Assembly (NCBI RefSeq): GCF_009733845.1
Contig: NZ_WNXZ01000005.1
Location: 186,001 to 250,000 of the forward strand
Source: Pseudactinotalea terrae
GTDB lineage: Bacteria > Actinomycetota > Actinomycetes > Actinomycetales > Beutenbergiaceae
Length of the DNA stretch: 64,000 nucleotides
Reading direction: 5' to 3'
The position numbers and the translations under genes were made by a program. Shown in pieces: positions 25,901-35,089 of this stretch. A model generated the notes under the pieces. The model was given only the letters and a program-made list of their open reading frames with translations, did not search any database and was not told the origin of the DNA. Numbering within the stretch: the first letter of the stretch is position 1; each line of letters begins with the position of its first letter.

Positions 25901-26425
25901 CTACAGCTGGGCCTCGAACGCCGCCAGCGCATCCGGCGAGAAGAGGACGAACCGCACCAGCTCGACCGACCCCGCCCCACCGTCGTCGGACAGGCCACGG
26001 ACCGCGCCGACGGCGGTGCTCGCCACCTCCTCGACGTCCCATCCGTAGACCCCGGCCGAGATGGCCGGGAACGCGGCCGAGCTCGCGCCCAGAGCGGCTG
26101 CGACGCGCATGCTCTCGGTGAAGCACGAGGCGAGCAGGGCCGGATCGGTCTGGCCGCGGTGCCGATCGGGGCCGACCGTGTGGATCACCCAGCGCGCGGC
26201 GAGGTCCCCGGCGCCGGTGGCCACGGCCCGGCCGGTCGGCAGCCCGTCTGGGTACTCCTCCTGCCGGACCCGCCGGCACTCGGCGAGCAGGGCCGGCCCG
26301 GCTGCGCGATGGATCGCACCGTCGACCCCGCCGCCACCCAGGAGCGAGGAGTTCGCGGCGTTGACGATCGCGTCCACCTGCTCGGCCGTGATGTCGCCCT
26401 GCACCGCCTCGATGCGCACGGTCAT
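25901..26425 (-). CDS. Macrodomain protein (O-acetyl-ADP-ribose deacetylase type)
   Basis: A 174-residue single macrodomain. The hallmarks are [20 protein letters not shown] (ADP-ribose diphosphate loop with the catalytic Asn-rich strand), [17 protein letters not shown] and the second loop [11 protein letters not shown]. This family removes O-acetyl from ADP-ribose or ADP-ribose from proteins in the cytoplasm. It overlaps the preceding gene by 4 bp (ATGA), so it is coupled to the hexapeptide protein upstream. Confidence 0.9.
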   Translation of the reverse strand: MTVRIEAVQGDITAEQVDAIVNAANSSLLGGGGVDGAIHRAAGPALLAECRRVRQEEYPDGLPTGRAVATGAGDLAARWVIHTVGPDRHRGQTDPALLASCFTESMRVAAALGASSAAFPAISAGVYGWDVEEVASTAVGAVRGLSDDGGAGSVELVRFVLFSPDALAAFEAQL

Positions 26426-26940
26426 CGCTGCACCCCCGCACGGTGCCGCTCAGCGCGGGCCACGTACCCCGGCGCGCTGCGCCCGATCGCCTCCCGCTCC
26501 TGCTCCGTGGTCTCGCGGCGCACCTTGCCGGGGACCCCGAGCACGAGCGAGTTCGGCGGGATCTCGACACCCTCCGACACCAGCGCCCCTGCCCCGATGA
26601 CCGAGCCGGATCCCACGACCGAACCGTTGAGCAGGGTCGCGCCCATCCCGATGAGGACGCCGTCGTGCACGTGCGCGCCGTGCACGATCGCGCCGTGCCC
26701 GATCGTCACGTTGGCACCCACCCGCACCGGGTGGCCGGGGTCGGTGTGCACCACGCAGTTGTCCTGCACGTTCGACCCGGCGCCGATCACGATCTCGTCC
26801 TCGTCGCCGCGGAGCACCGCGCCGTACCAGATGTTGGCACCCGCCTCGAGGCGCACCTGCCCGATCACGGAGGCGGTCGGTGCCACGAATGCGTCGTCGG
26901 CGATCTGGGGTCCGTCACGGTCGGGAAGCTCGATGATCAT
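26422..26940 (-). CDS. Gamma-carbonic-anhydrase-like hexapeptide-repeat protein
   Basis: A 172-residue left-handed beta-helix with repeated hexapeptides ([23 protein letters not shown] has been shortened here to its core [11 protein letters not shown]; then [14 protein letters not shown] and [14 protein letters not shown]). Metal-type histidines are in [21 protein letters not shown]. This matches the YrdA/PaaY-like gamma-CA group, whose activity is often unproven. ATG 26940 has no SD; a CATGAT element six bases upstream suggests a leaderless start. It forms an operon with the macrodomain gene. Confidence 0.87.
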   Translation of the reverse strand: MIIELPDRDGPQIADDAFVAPTASVIGQVRLEAGANIWYGAVLRGDEDEIVIGAGSNVQDNCVVHTDPGHPVRVGANVTIGHGAIVHGAHVHDGVLIGMGATLLNGSVVGSGSVIGAGALVSEGVEIPPNSLVLGVPGKVRRETTEQEREAIGRSAPGYVARAERHRAGVQR

Positions 26941-26995
26941 GCTCTGATCATGGGGCCTGCCGGCGGATACGTGAACCCTCCCGCCCCGACTCTCC

Positions 26996-27001
26996 TACCC
27001 T
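26996..27001 (+). promoter_or_regulatory. -10 element of a leaderless promoter
   Basis: TACCCT followed by CGAGCC and the ATG at 27008: the TANNNT-N6-start arrangement of leaderless actinobacterial genes. No SD is visible. Confidence 0.5.
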
Positions 27002-27007
27002 CGAGCC

Positions 27008-28000
27008 ATGGCCGCCTATGCCGATCTCGACGCCGAGTCGCAGGTCGCCGCGCTGCGCCCGGTCGCCTCGGCCGGGGCCGAGCAGCTCGGCCTGGAGGTC
27101 GCCGGCATCGTGGCGGTCCACCACGGTTACAACACCACCTTCCGCGTCCGCACCACCGATCGCAGCCGCTACGCCGTGCGCGTGCTCACCAACTCCCAGA
27201 GCACGCCGAGCCACCTCGAGTCGCAGCACGAGTGGATGCACGCACTCGCGCGCGAGACCACGGTCCTGGTCCCCAACCCGGTGACCGGACCGGACGGGGC
27301 GAGCCACACCGTCGTCGAGCACGCGGACCTCGAGCGACCGTTCACCGTGGTCGCGGCGTCCTGGCTGCCCGGGAGCGAGATCGGTCAGCTCTCGCTCGAG
27401 CAGGCGCACGAGCTCGGCGTGACGATGGCGACGATGCACAACCACGCGACCACCTGGACGCCGCCCGAGGGCAGCTCGCTCGCCGTCTTCGACGAGCCGC
27501 TGTTCGGGGACGAGGACCTGCTCAGCGGTCTGACCGAGCACGACCTTCCCGACGGCGGAGCCCAGGTTCTCGAGGACTCCTTCAGCCGGGCGCGGCTCGC
27601 CTTCGCCGAGGCGTTCCGGGAGCCGGTCATCACCATCCACGCCGACCTGCACAGCGGGAACCTCAAGTGGAACCACGGCGAGCTGGCGGTCTTCGACTTC
27701 GACGACTCCGGTTTCGGGACCGCCGCGCTGGACCTCGCGATCAGCACCTTCTACGTGCGCGACACCTTCGACGGCGCCGAGGCCGGCATGCGGGAGGGGT
27801 ACCAGGCGATGCGCGACCTGCCGCTCCCCGACCCCGAGGTGTTCGAGGCGATGCTCGCGAGCCGGCAGCTGCTGCTCGCCAACGCCCTGCTGGCCAGCTC
27901 GACCGCCTCCCTGCGCGCCGACGCCGACGACTACCTGGTGATCTCGATCGAGCGGCTCCGGCACTGGCTCCGCACCGGGCGGTTCACGCGGATCCTCTAG
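27008..28000 (+). CDS. APH/choline-kinase-family phosphotransferase
   Basis: A 330-residue kinase-fold protein. The catalytic loop HADLHSGN has H211, D213 and N218, followed by the metal-binding VFDFDDSG. The N-lobe begins near GLEVAGIVAVHHGYNTTFRV. Closest family types are homoserine kinase II / Ser-Thr-type APH enzymes acting on small molecules; the substrate is unknown and resistance should not be assumed. It appears leaderless. Its TAG stop sits at the left boundary of a 160-bp hairpin element. Confidence 0.85.
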   Translation: MAAYADLDAESQVAALRPVASAGAEQLGLEVAGIVAVHHGYNTTFRVRTTDRSRYAVRVLTNSQSTPSHLESQHEWMHALARETTVLVPNPVTGPDGASHTVVEHADLERPFTVVAASWLPGSEIGQLSLEQAHELGVTMATMHNHATTWTPPEGSSLAVFDEPLFGDEDLLSGLTEHDLPDGGAQVLEDSFSRARLAFAEAFREPVITIHADLHSGNLKWNHGELAVFDFDDSGFGTAALDLAISTFYVRDTFDGAEAGMREGYQAMRDLPLPDPEVFEAMLASRQLLLANALLASSTASLRADADDYLVISIERLRHWLRTGRFTRIL

Positions 28001-28160
28001 GGCGTGTCTCCCAGCTCCGGGCCGTCGCGAGCGACGCCCGGTGCGTGCCATGGCAAGGCGCAATCTCGAAGGAAGCCCGGGTTTGGCTTTCGAGAGGATG
28101 CAACGCCGCCAGGGCGCGTGTCGGGCGTTGCGCAGCAGGTCGGGAGCTGGGAGACGCGTC
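28001..28160. repeat. Long imperfect palindrome (MITE-like hairpin element)
   Basis: The whole 160 bp between two convergent genes is one imperfect inverted repeat centred on CCCGGG at 28076-28081. Outer arms contain GTCTCCCAGCTCC (left, from 28006) and GGAGCTGGGAGAC (right, ending near 28155); inner arms pair ACGCCCG, GCGCAA and CTCGAA segments. Each end abuts a CTAG that supplies the TAG stop of the flanking gene. No reading frame is present. It probably acts as a bidirectional terminator and looks like a dispersed repeat, but copies elsewhere cannot be tested here. Confidence 0.65.
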
Positions 28161-28583
28161 CTAGGTCTCGAGGATCAGCGTCATCGGCCCGTCGTTGGTG
28201 AGCTCGACCTCCATCATCGCGCCGAAGACCCCAGTCCCGACGGCGATGCCTCGCTCCCGCAGCACCGTCACCACGTGCTCGACCAGCGGTTCGGCGACCT
28301 CGCCGGGTGCGGCGCCGGACCACGAGGGCCGGCGGCCCTTGCGGGCGTCGCCGTAGAGGGTGAACTGGGAGACCACGAGCACGCCCGCGCCGGCCTCGGC
28401 CACCGACTGCTCGTCACGCAGGATGCGCAGGTCGGCGATCTTGCGCGCGATCGTGGCCGCCTCGGCCGTGGTGTCGGCGGGCGCCACCCCGACGAGCGCG
28501 ACCAGACCCGCCGCGATCTGCCCGGTGATCTCGCCGTCGACCCTGACCTGCGCGGAGGTGACCCGCTGGAGCACAGCACGCAT
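28161..28583 (-). CDS. dtd: D-aminoacyl-tRNA deacylase
   Basis: The 140-residue DTD hydrolyses D-amino acids (and glycine) mischarged on tRNA. It begins [18 protein letters not shown] and carries the family signatures SQFTLYGD and, near the C-terminus, NDGPMTLILET (the Gly-Pro motif that gives chiral proofreading). ATG 28583 overlaps the stop of the nucleoside hydrolase gene (TGATG). It is the last gene of the operon that starts with DUF2516, ending at the hairpin element. Confidence 0.95.
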   Translation of the reverse strand: MRAVLQRVTSAQVRVDGEITGQIAAGLVALVGVAPADTTAEAATIARKIADLRILRDEQSVAEAGAGVLVVSQFTLYGDARKGRRPSWSGAAPGEVAEPLVEHVVTVLRERGIAVGTGVFGAMMEVELTNDGPMTLILET

Positions 28584-29479
28584 CAGCGCGGGGGCGGGAA
28601 GGCGGCGTCGATCACGGCGAAGAAGTCCTGGAAGTAGCGATCCACATCGACCGTGACCGCCACCTGGTGCGGTGCGCCGGCGTCGCCGGGCAGCCAGGCG
28701 GTCGCGCCGAGGGAGTCGGGCTCCTCCAGCTCCACCTCGACGATCCCCTCCTGGTAGGTGCACAGGTCCGGCTGGAAGACCGTGGCCGCGGCGAGCGGGT
28801 CGTGGAAGGTGATCACCGGCTGCCCGGATGCGAACCAGACCTCGGCGAACTCCAGCACCGGCGCCAGCAGCGGGGAGCGGAAGTCCTCGCGCACCTCGGC
28901 GGCGGTCATCGTGGTCCGGGTGGTGACGTCGAGGCCGATCGAGCGGTGCAGCGGCGGTCGCGCCCGGTAGACGATCGCGGTGGCCGCCGGGTCGATCAAG
29001 GCGTTCCACTCCGCCACCGGGGCGCCCTCGCCGGGCAGGAACCGCCCGCACATCAGCACCAGCTGCTTGAGCAGCGACGGGATCTCGGGGTCGACGGCGA
29101 ACAGCAGCGCGATGTTGGTCAGGGGCCCGATGGCGAGCAGCGTGACCTCGCCAGGATGTGCGCGGATCGTTCGCCGCAGGAACTCCACCGCGGCGCCCTG
29201 ATCGAACTCGGTCCGGTGCTCCCAACGGTCGAGCGCGGTGGCCTGCCGGGCGTCGACCTGACGCTGAGGCACCAGCAGCGGCGACCCGGCGCCCGGGTAG
29301 ATCGGCACCTCGGCGCCGGCCACCGTGCAGACCGCGCTCGCGAGCTTGGCCCGTTCGACCGGTTCGCCGCTGACCGTGGTGATGCCGAGCAGCTCGCAGT
29401 CGGGGTGGGCGAGCAGGTAGGCGAGGCAGACCGCGTCGTCGATGTCCGAACCGATGTCGGTGTCGAGCAGGACCTTCAC
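28583..29479 (-). CDS. Nucleoside hydrolase (inosine-uridine type)
   Basis: The 298-residue protein begins [15 protein letters not shown], with the calcium-binding aspartate cluster (Asp6, Asp8, Asp14, Asp15) of nucleoside hydrolases. Conserved [13 protein letters not shown] and FHDPLAAA with the catalytic-region His/Asp follow. It cleaves the N-glycosidic bond of ribonucleosides in the cytoplasm; base preference is not deducible. GTG 29479 overlaps the asparaginase stop (GTGA), which fixes the start. Confidence 0.92.
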   Translation of the reverse strand: MKVLLDTDIGSDIDDAVCLAYLLAHPDCELLGITTVSGEPVERAKLASAVCTVAGAEVPIYPGAGSPLLVPQRQVDARQATALDRWEHRTEFDQGAAVEFLRRTIRAHPGEVTLLAIGPLTNIALLFAVDPEIPSLLKQLVLMCGRFLPGEGAPVAEWNALIDPAATAIVYRARPPLHRSIGLDVTTRTTMTAAEVREDFRSPLLAPVLEFAEVWFASGQPVITFHDPLAAATVFQPDLCTYQEGIVEVELEEPDSLGATAWLPGDAGAPHQVAVTVDVDRYFQDFFAVIDAAFPPPR

Positions 29480-30465
29480 GACCGGCTGTCCTCCTGCCAG
29501 GACTCGACGGCGGCGACCACGGAGCCGACCGGCTCTCCGTGACCGAGCACCGGCACCTTCTCCCACTCCCACGGACCGTGCTCGCCCAGCCGCCGCAACC
29601 CCTCGGCGAGGAGCACGGGGGCGGGGCGTGCGCTCCCGTCGGCGATCTTCGCCACCACCGCACGGCCGCCGGGCAGCGCCGCGGCGATCACGCCCTCGGC
29701 CCCGTGCTTGCAGATCAACCCGGGCGTGGAGCGCATGGCCTCGGTGTCGGTGCGCCCCTCGCCCGCGACCAGCTGCGGGCGGGCGCGCATCGCGTCGGCG
29801 ACCCGCCGCTCCAGGGTGCCCGGACCGGCGTCGGCCAGGGTGCTGAACGCACGAGCCAGCCCACGCAGTGTGCTCGAGAGCAGCGGAGCACCGCAGCCGT
29901 CGACGGCGACCTCGTCGGGACGCACCCCGGTCAGCTCGGTGAGGGTCTCGGCGATCCGGCGCTGCAGCGGGTGGCTGGGCGAGGTGTAGGTGCTCGGTTC
30001 CCAGCCCGCGGCCACGCACGTGGCGATCATCGCCGCATGCTTGCCCGAGCAGTTCTGGGTGAGGGCGGTCGGTCCACCGCCCGCGCGGACGACGGCGGAG
30101 CGCGCCCGGCGATCCTGCGGCCAGTCGGGCGTGTTCTGGAGGGCGTCAGCGGCCAACCCCACGGAGGCCAGGGTCGAGCGGGCGACACGCACGTGCTCGT
30201 CCGAGCCCACGTGCGACCCGCAGGCCAACGCGAGCTGGGCGCCGTCGAGGTTCGCCCCGGCGCGCAGCATCGCGAGCGCCTGGATCGGCTTGAGGGAGGA
30301 TCGCGCGAACAGCGGCGAGTCCGGGTCGCCGACCCGCAGGCGCTCCGAGACGCTGTCGAGCACGAGCATGTGCCCGGTGTGCACGGACTCGGCGAGGCGG
30401 CCACGAACCACCCACGCCAACGGCTCGCCCGGCGGCGTCCGCAGCAGCCCCGGAGCCGGCCTCAC
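29476..30465 (-). CDS. L-asparaginase II family protein
   Basis: A 329-residue member of the Asparaginase_II family (PF06089-like): [45 protein letters not shown] and [11 protein letters not shown] are its typical segments. It probably hydrolyses asparagine to aspartate and ammonia in the cytoplasm. GTG 30465 overlaps the DUF2516 stop (GTGA) and no SD is present, so translation depends on coupling. Partners in the operon are a nucleoside hydrolase and dtd. Confidence 0.88.
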   Translation of the reverse strand: MRPAPGLLRTPPGEPLAWVVRGRLAESVHTGHMLVLDSVSERLRVGDPDSPLFARSSLKPIQALAMLRAGANLDGAQLALACGSHVGSDEHVRVARSTLASVGLAADALQNTPDWPQDRRARSAVVRAGGGPTALTQNCSGKHAAMIATCVAAGWEPSTYTSPSHPLQRRIAETLTELTGVRPDEVAVDGCGAPLLSSTLRGLARAFSTLADAGPGTLERRVADAMRARPQLVAGEGRTDTEAMRSTPGLICKHGAEGVIAAALPGGRAVVAKIADGSARPAPVLLAEGLRRLGEHGPWEWEKVPVLGHGEPVGSVVAAVESWQEDSRS

Positions 30466-30791
30466 CAGCGACTGGAGCCGCCGCCGCGACCCGAGTAGCG
30501 CTGCACCGCAGGTCGCACATCGGCGAGGTAGATGCCGGCCGGGACGATCGCGAGCAGCCCGAACATCACCGGCAGCGGTGAGAACCCGATCGGCGGCGGC
30601 AGCGCGAGGAATCCGAGGAGCACGGCCACGGCGAGCACGATGACCCAGAACTTCTTGGTGCGCTTGTCGGCCACCTCAAAGCTCCGGTTGGGCGTGCGGG
30701 CAGCGTGAACGAGCGCCCACAGCTCGAGCCCGAGTCCGACGAGCGCGAGGCCGAGGAACAGGTACTGCTGGATGGTTCCGATCAAACCCAC
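30462..30791 (-). CDS. DUF2516-family membrane protein
   Basis: A 109-residue protein with three hydrophobic helices (IQQYLFLGLALVGLGLELWA, FWVIVLAVAVLLGFLAL, FGLLAIVPAGIYLADV) and the family's HAARTPNRSFEVADKRTKKFW loop represented by ADKRTKKFW. Function is unknown. DUF2516 genes are typical of actinobacteria. GTG 30791 is apparently leaderless: a TAGGCT -10 lies six bases upstream. It leads an operon with asparaginase, nucleoside hydrolase and dtd. Confidence 0.87.
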   Translation of the reverse strand: MGLIGTIQQYLFLGLALVGLGLELWALVHAARTPNRSFEVADKRTKKFWVIVLAVAVLLGFLALPPPIGFSPLPVMFGLLAIVPAGIYLADVRPAVQRYSGRGGGSSRW

Positions 30792-30797
30792 CCGAGC

Positions 30798-30803
30798 AGC
30801 CTA
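30798..30803 (-). promoter_or_regulatory. -10 element of a leaderless promoter
   Basis: On the minus strand TAGGCT is followed by GCTCGG and the GTG start of the DUF2516 gene, giving a leaderless transcript for the four-gene operon. Confidence 0.5.
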
Positions 30804-30824
30804 GGCCACCGCCGGGCGCGCACG

Positions 30825-31919
30825 TCAGGGCCGGCGGCGCAGGCCCGAGCGGTCGATCGGGTCCGGCCGGCCGGTGCCGACCCCTTCGGGCGCGACGATC
30901 GTCTCCTGCGACGCCGCCACGGTCCCGACGACGAGGTCGGCCTCGGGGTCGAGCGAGCGCTTGAGCAGTGCGAGCGCGATCGGGCCGAGCTCGTGGTGCC
31001 GTGCGACCGAGGTCACCCGACCCACCTCGCGGTCGCCCGAGAGCACCGGGTCACCGACCTCGGGGGTGGTGTGGTCCGAGCCGTCGAGGTGCAGGAACGT
31101 GAGCCGACGCGGCGGCTTGCCGAGGTTGAAGACCCGCGCGACCGTCTCCTGGCCGCGATAGCAGCCCTTCGAGAGGTGGACGGCGGTGCGCAGCCAGTCG
31201 AGCTCGTGCGGCAGCGCGCGGTCGTCGACCTCACGCGCGAGACGTGGCCGCCACGCAGCCACTCGGAGGGCCTCCCACGCGAGCACGCCCGCCAGCCGCG
31301 CACCGGCACCGGTCGCGTCGTCGACGACGTCTACCAGCTGCTCGCGGGGCACCAGCCAGAGCGCCGCGGACCGCGCGGAACCGGGGTGCTCGGTGGCGCT
31401 GGCGTACGTGGACGAGCCCGGGGCCACCGCCGGCCACGGGTCCTGCCACCGCAACGGCGAACCACCATCGCGCAGGCGCAGCGCGGGGCCGTCGGCGCTG
31501 GTCCCCAGCACCGCGACGTCCTCAGCGCGTCGTACCTCGACCCGCAGCATGAACCGCATCGAGTCGAGGAACGCGCTGAGCCGCTCGGCATGCGTGGCCT
31601 CGGTGATCAGCCAGAGCGTCTCGCCGTCGTCGATCGTGGCGGCGGCATGCTCGACGTGCCCGTTCGGGTCGAGCAGCAGCAGCTCGGTGGAGGCGCCGGG
31701 GGCGAGATCGGCGACCTGCTGGGTCGACAGCGAGTTCATCCACGTCAAACGGTCGGGACCGGTGACCGTGACCACACCGAGGTGGGACAGGTCGGTGAGG
31801 CCGATACCGCGCACGAGGGCGCGCTGCTCGGCGATCGGCTCGCCGTAGTGCGCGGCGACGCCCTGGTCGACGCCACCTGCGGCGACGGCACCGGGCCTGG
31901 TCAGCAACGGAGAGCTCAT
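30825..31919 (-). CDS. ygfZ: YgfZ/GcvT-like folate-binding protein
   Basis: This 364-residue protein has a GcvT-type fold. The YgfZ signature KGCYRGQETVAR, with its essential Cys, lies at about 250-261; GLTDLSHLGVVTVTGPDRL near the N-terminus and LLLLDPNGHVEHA are also typical. YgfZ binds folate and helps maintain iron-sulfur enzymes. ATG 31919 is preferred because GAGG lies five bases upstream; a GTG at 31925 is in frame. It lies 34 bp upstream of the DUF2516 promoter and is probably transcribed separately. Confidence 0.9.
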   Translation of the reverse strand: MSSPLLTRPGAVAAGGVDQGVAAHYGEPIAEQRALVRGIGLTDLSHLGVVTVTGPDRLTWMNSLSTQQVADLAPGASTELLLLDPNGHVEHAAATIDDGETLWLITEATHAERLSAFLDSMRFMLRVEVRRAEDVAVLGTSADGPALRLRDGGSPLRWQDPWPAVAPGSSTYASATEHPGSARSAALWLVPREQLVDVVDDATGAGARLAGVLAWEALRVAAWRPRLAREVDDRALPHELDWLRTAVHLSKGCYRGQETVARVFNLGKPPRRLTFLHLDGSDHTTPEVGDPVLSGDREVGRVTSVARHHELGPIALALLKRSLDPEADLVVGTVAASQETIVAPEGVGTGRPDPIDRSGLRRRP

Positions 31920-31959
31920 GTCCACCTCAAGCCAGACGGCGTCGCTTCCATTCCGTGCC

Positions 31960-32547
31960 TCAGTCGACGCGCTGCAACCGCCCGGAGGCGTACGACTGCA
32001 GCTCGTGCCCGAAGGCCGCGATGTCCCAGGCCCAGAAGAGCTCGCTCTGCACCAGCCCGTAGATCCGGCTGGCTGCGGTGACCTCGGCGCCCATGTTGGT
32101 ACGGGCCACGACGTCGGTGGCGAGCTCGATGCGGGGGCTCTGCGCGCGGCCCAGATAGACCGACACGTAGCCGCTGGGGTCGGCCAGCAGCACCTCGACC
32201 TCGCTCACGGGCGCACCGGAGGTGCTCTCGCCGGTCAGCGAGCTGGCATCATCAGGAGGCTTGGGGGTCACACGCCAGTAGCCGGTCTCCGAGGACCAGA
32301 CCTCCCCGGCACGCAACCCCGCGACATCGACCCGCTGCTCGAGCGAGTCCAGCTCGCCGTCGAGCAGCCAGCTGGTCGCCTCGTACTGCAGGTAGGGGCC
32401 GCCGTCGTGGTCGAAGCTGACCTCGGTCACGATCGCCCGTTTGGGGATGTCGGGGTACGCCACGAGACCGGGGCCGCGCCAGCGGCCGACCAGCCACGCC
32501 AGCGGGTACACCTCGGGCGCGAGACCTTCAGGGAACGAGAACGTCAC
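31960..32547 (-). CDS. Nitrobindin-like heme-binding protein (FABP family)
   Basis: A 195-residue beta-barrel of the nitrobindin/THAP4 type (formerly DUF1794). LAWLVGRWRGPG is the family's opening strand-turn (normally L-x-G-x-W-x-G), followed by YLQYEATSWLLDG and ETGYWRV. The axial heme histidine is expected near the C-terminal part (FGHELQSY). Actinobacterial members bind ferric heme and scavenge nitrogen oxides. GTG 32547 has a TAGGCT -10 six bases upstream, so it is apparently leaderless. It lies 40 bp upstream of ygfZ. Confidence 0.87.
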   Translation of the reverse strand: MTFSFPEGLAPEVYPLAWLVGRWRGPGLVAYPDIPKRAIVTEVSFDHDGGPYLQYEATSWLLDGELDSLEQRVDVAGLRAGEVWSSETGYWRVTPKPPDDASSLTGESTSGAPVSEVEVLLADPSGYVSVYLGRAQSPRIELATDVVARTNMGAEVTAASRIYGLVQSELFWAWDIAAFGHELQSYASGRLQRVD

Positions 32548-32553
32548 GGGCCG

Positions 32554-32559
32554 AGCCTA
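32554..32559 (-). promoter_or_regulatory. -10 element of a leaderless promoter
   Basis: TAGGCT on the minus strand, then CGGCCC and the GTG of the nitrobindin-like gene. The same hexamer and spacing precede the DUF2516 gene. Confidence 0.5.
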
Positions 32560-32574
32560 ATGAGTCCGACCGGC

Positions 32575-32594
32575 GCCCGCGCACCGACGCGGGC
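32575..32594. terminator. Short GC hairpin downstream of membrane protein gene
   Basis: GCCCGCG and CGCGGGC form a 7-bp stem with a 6-base loop, 10 bp after the end of the membrane protein gene at 32604. There is no T-tract, so this is a weak candidate. Confidence 0.35.
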
Positions 32595-32603
32595 CGGGCC
32601 GGC

Positions 32604-33335
32604 TCAGACCGCGAGCAGGACGCGGCCGAGCACGTACACCGGCAACCCCGCCACGGCGACCGGCAGCATCGCCGCCGACATCGCGGGGAACAGGCGGTTC
32701 GAGGAGGGGAACTGGCCGAACAGGTGGTGCACCGTGGCGATCAGCACGCCGGCGGCGAGCCCGATGAGCACGCCTGTGGTCATGCCCACGCTGATCAGCA
32801 GGTACCCGATCAGGAGGCCGACGACGGCGGTGAGCACGATCGTCACGATCGCGGAGTAGGGGGCCGGGATGGGGGCTGCCGACAGGGCCGCCGCTGCGGC
32901 GAGCGTCACCGAGCCGGTGAGCACCAGCCCCACCTGGGAACCACCGGTGCCCATCGCGAGCCATCCCACCCCCGCGACGACGATCGCGCACCCGGCCACG
33001 ACCCCCGAGACCGACTCCACGAGCCGCGGGCGGCCGTCACGGCGTGCGAGCTCGTTGACGAAAGCGGCCAGCACCGAACCCGCGAGCACGAGGGCGGCCC
33101 AGGCCACGTCCTCGGTGATCTCGACCACCGTGACCGCCGCCCCGGAGGTCAGCAGCAGCACCACCACGGCACCCCGGCGGGCCGGCAGCCCCAGCAGCGT
33201 GGGCCACCCGATCGAGAACAACGCACAGATCCCGGCGACCGTGCCGATGAGCAGCGGTCGCTCGCCGAACGCGGTGATGCCCACACCGGCGGCAGCGGTC
33301 GCCGTCACGACGGCACGGAACGCTCGCCTCATCAT
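32604..33335 (-). CDS. Polytopic membrane protein of unknown function
   Basis: A 243-residue protein with about eight hydrophobic segments (for example PLLIGTVAGICALFSIGWPT, GAVVVLLLTSGAAVTVV, IVTIVLTAVVGLLIGYLLI, MLPVAVAGLPVYVLG). No catalytic motif or named family is recognised; the layout resembles FUSC-like or permease-like actinobacterial membrane proteins. It is divergent from glnR, with 142 bp between them, and could share regulatory sites with it. Confidence 0.7.
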   Translation of the reverse strand: MMRRAFRAVVTATAAAGVGITAFGERPLLIGTVAGICALFSIGWPTLLGLPARRGAVVVLLLTSGAAVTVVEITEDVAWAALVLAGSVLAAFVNELARRDGRPRLVESVSGVVAGCAIVVAGVGWLAMGTGGSQVGLVLTGSVTLAAAAALSAAPIPAPYSAIVTIVLTAVVGLLIGYLLISVGMTTGVLIGLAAGVLIATVHHLFGQFPSSNRLFPAMSAAMLPVAVAGLPVYVLGRVLLAV

Positions 33336-33477
33336 GCTGACCCACCACCCCCTCGGACGTCTGGACGGCGGTGCACCCGTGGCATCGAGCGGGCGCCGAC
33401 CGCACCGCTCACCGTACCGGCCGTCGCGGGTGGCTCTCTCGTCCCCCTAGACTTCAGCAACTGGCGAGAGGACTGGC

Positions 33478-34182
33478 ATGGCGCACCTGCTGATGCTCAC
33501 CTCAGAGCCAGGTGGGTCGGCGCAGGTGCTCGGCGCCCTGGCTCTGCTGCCTCATCGCGTCCGCGTGGTTCCGCTCGAGCCCTCGGCGCTGCTCGAGGCC
33601 ACCGAGGTCGACTGCGTGCTGCTCGACGGTCGCCGTGACCTCGCGCGGGCCCGCTCGACGTCGCAGCTGATGCGCACCACCGGGATCGAGGTCCCGCTGC
33701 TGCTGGTGCTCACCGAGGGCGGACTGCCTGTCGTGCGGATGGACTGGGGCATCGACGACGTCGTGCTCGCCGACGCCGGCCCGGCCGAGGTCGACGCGCG
33801 GATCCGGCTCGTGCTCGATCGCGGCCGCCTCGCTCCGGAGGACGACTCCGAGGAGATCGACGCCGGCGAGCTTCACATCGATTCCGGCGGTTACACCGCG
33901 CGGCTGCGCGGTGAGGCGCTCGACCTCACGTACAAGGAGTTCGAGCTCCTGAAGTTCCTCTCGCAGCACCCCGGCCGGGTGTTCACCCGTGCCCAGCTGT
34001 TGCAGGACGTGTGGGGATACGACTACTTCGGCGGCACCCGCACGGTCGACGTGCACGTGCGACGGCTTCGCGCCAAGCTCGGCCCCGAGCACGACTCGAT
34101 GATCGGCACGGTCCGCAACGTGGGCTACCGCTTCGAGACCCAGCGCGACCGGCGCGAGCACACCGAGGACGACGCCGGATGA
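33478..34182 (+). CDS. glnR: GlnR-type orphan response regulator (nitrogen regulator)
   Basis: A 234-residue OmpR-family regulator. The N-terminal receiver-like domain ([15 protein letters not shown] through [16 protein letters not shown]) lacks a normal phosphorylation pocket. The C-terminal winged helix ([40 protein letters not shown]) closely matches actinobacterial GlnR, which controls ammonium and nitrate assimilation and interacts with phosphate control. Unlike classical two-component regulators it has no sensor kinase next to it. SD GAGAGG precedes ATG 33478, and a TAGACT -10 is at 33448-33453. It stands alone, upstream of the phosphate genes. Confidence 0.86.
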   Translation: MAHLLMLTSEPGGSAQVLGALALLPHRVRVVPLEPSALLEATEVDCVLLDGRRDLARARSTSQLMRTTGIEVPLLLVLTEGGLPVVRMDWGIDDVVLADAGPAEVDARIRLVLDRGRLAPEDDSEEIDAGELHIDSGGYTARLRGEALDLTYKEFELLKFLSQHPGRVFTRAQLLQDVWGYDYFGGTRTVDVHVRRLRAKLGPEHDSMIGTVRNVGYRFETQRDRREHTEDDAG

Positions 34183-34444
34183 TGATGCCGGACCGACCAG
34201 CGCCTGACGGCGCGAAGGCCGCTCGTAGCGGCTGATGTTGGAGCCCGGGGCCGGTGCGGCCCGGCATCGGCGTCGAGTGTAGGCGTTCCTGCTGGCGCCG
34301 CTCCACCCGGGGCTCCGGGAGTGGATGCGAGGTGTCCGTACGGTGTCTGCGATCACGCACCCAGGTGTCAAGATCCCCCTCGCCCCGGCGTAAGGTGCCC
34401 TAGCCTGGGCTCGATCCGCGGCCCCACACACACGGAGAACTCCC
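34183..34444. promoter_or_regulatory. Intergenic region with probable promoter of the DUF47-PiT operon
   Basis: 262 bp between glnR and the DUF47 gene. Two -10-like hexamers, TAAGGT (34391-34396) and TAGCCT (34401-34406), lie about 40 bp before the ATG; no convincing -35 and no clear PHO-box repeats are seen. The rest contains no recognisable gene. Confidence 0.35.
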
Positions 34445-35083
34445 ATGCGCCTGCGTCTGACGCCGCGCGACACCACCTTCTTCGATCTGTTCTCGACGCT
34501 GGCCGGACACCTGGTGACCGGGGCGGACCTCCTCGCCCAGATCGTCGGTGCCGACCCCAGCGACCGGTCGGACCTCGTCGATCGCCTCAACGACGCCGAG
34601 CACGACGCCGACGAAGCGACCCACCAGATCATGCGGCGCCTCAACCAGACGTTCGTCACACCGTTCGATCGCGACGACATCTACACGCTCGCCTCGGCGC
34701 TCGACGACTGCATGGACTACATGGACGCCGGGGGCGCGATGATCAAGCTCTACGCGATCGATCAGCTCCCCGAGGGCGTCAACGATCAGGTGACCACCTT
34801 GCAGCGCGCCGCCGAGCTGACCGCCGATGCGATGCCGCGGCTCCGCACCCTGGAGGGGCTCGAGGAGTACTGGATCGAGATCAACCGTCTCGAGAACGAG
34901 GGCGACCGCGCCTACCGGAACCTGACCGCCGAGCTGTTCTCGCTCCCCATCTACCAGGAGAGCCCGGCCGGCGTCGTCGAGATGCTCAAGCTGAAGGGCG
35001 TCGTGGACTCGTTGGAGGACGCCGCTGACAGCTTCGAGGGGGTCGCCAACACCATCGAGACCATCTTCCTCAAGGAATCCTGA
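34445..35083 (+). CDS. DUF47 PhoU-like regulator of phosphate transport
   Basis: A 212-residue all-helical protein of the DUF47/PhoU-like family. It begins MRLRLTPRDTTFFDLF and holds the metal-type helices DAEHDADEATHQI and ENEGDRAYRN, which form iron-cluster sites in PhoU-like proteins. DUF47 genes typically precede a PiT transporter and modulate it. Here the PiT gene starts 7 bp later. GGAGAA before ATG 34445 serves as SD. Confidence 0.92.
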   Translation: MRLRLTPRDTTFFDLFSTLAGHLVTGADLLAQIVGADPSDRSDLVDRLNDAEHDADEATHQIMRRLNQTFVTPFDRDDIYTLASALDDCMDYMDAGGAMIKLYAIDQLPEGVNDQVTTLQRAAELTADAMPRLRTLEGLEEYWIEINRLENEGDRAYRNLTAELFSLPIYQESPAGVVEMLKLKGVVDSLEDAADSFEGVANTIETIFLKES

Positions 35084-35089
35084 GGACCG

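Noticed and set aside
24044-26947. 967-residue open frame on the plus strand opposite clpC
   Set aside because: High GC leaves long open frames in antisense. It has no domain or ribosome binding site, and it spans clpC and two other well-supported genes.
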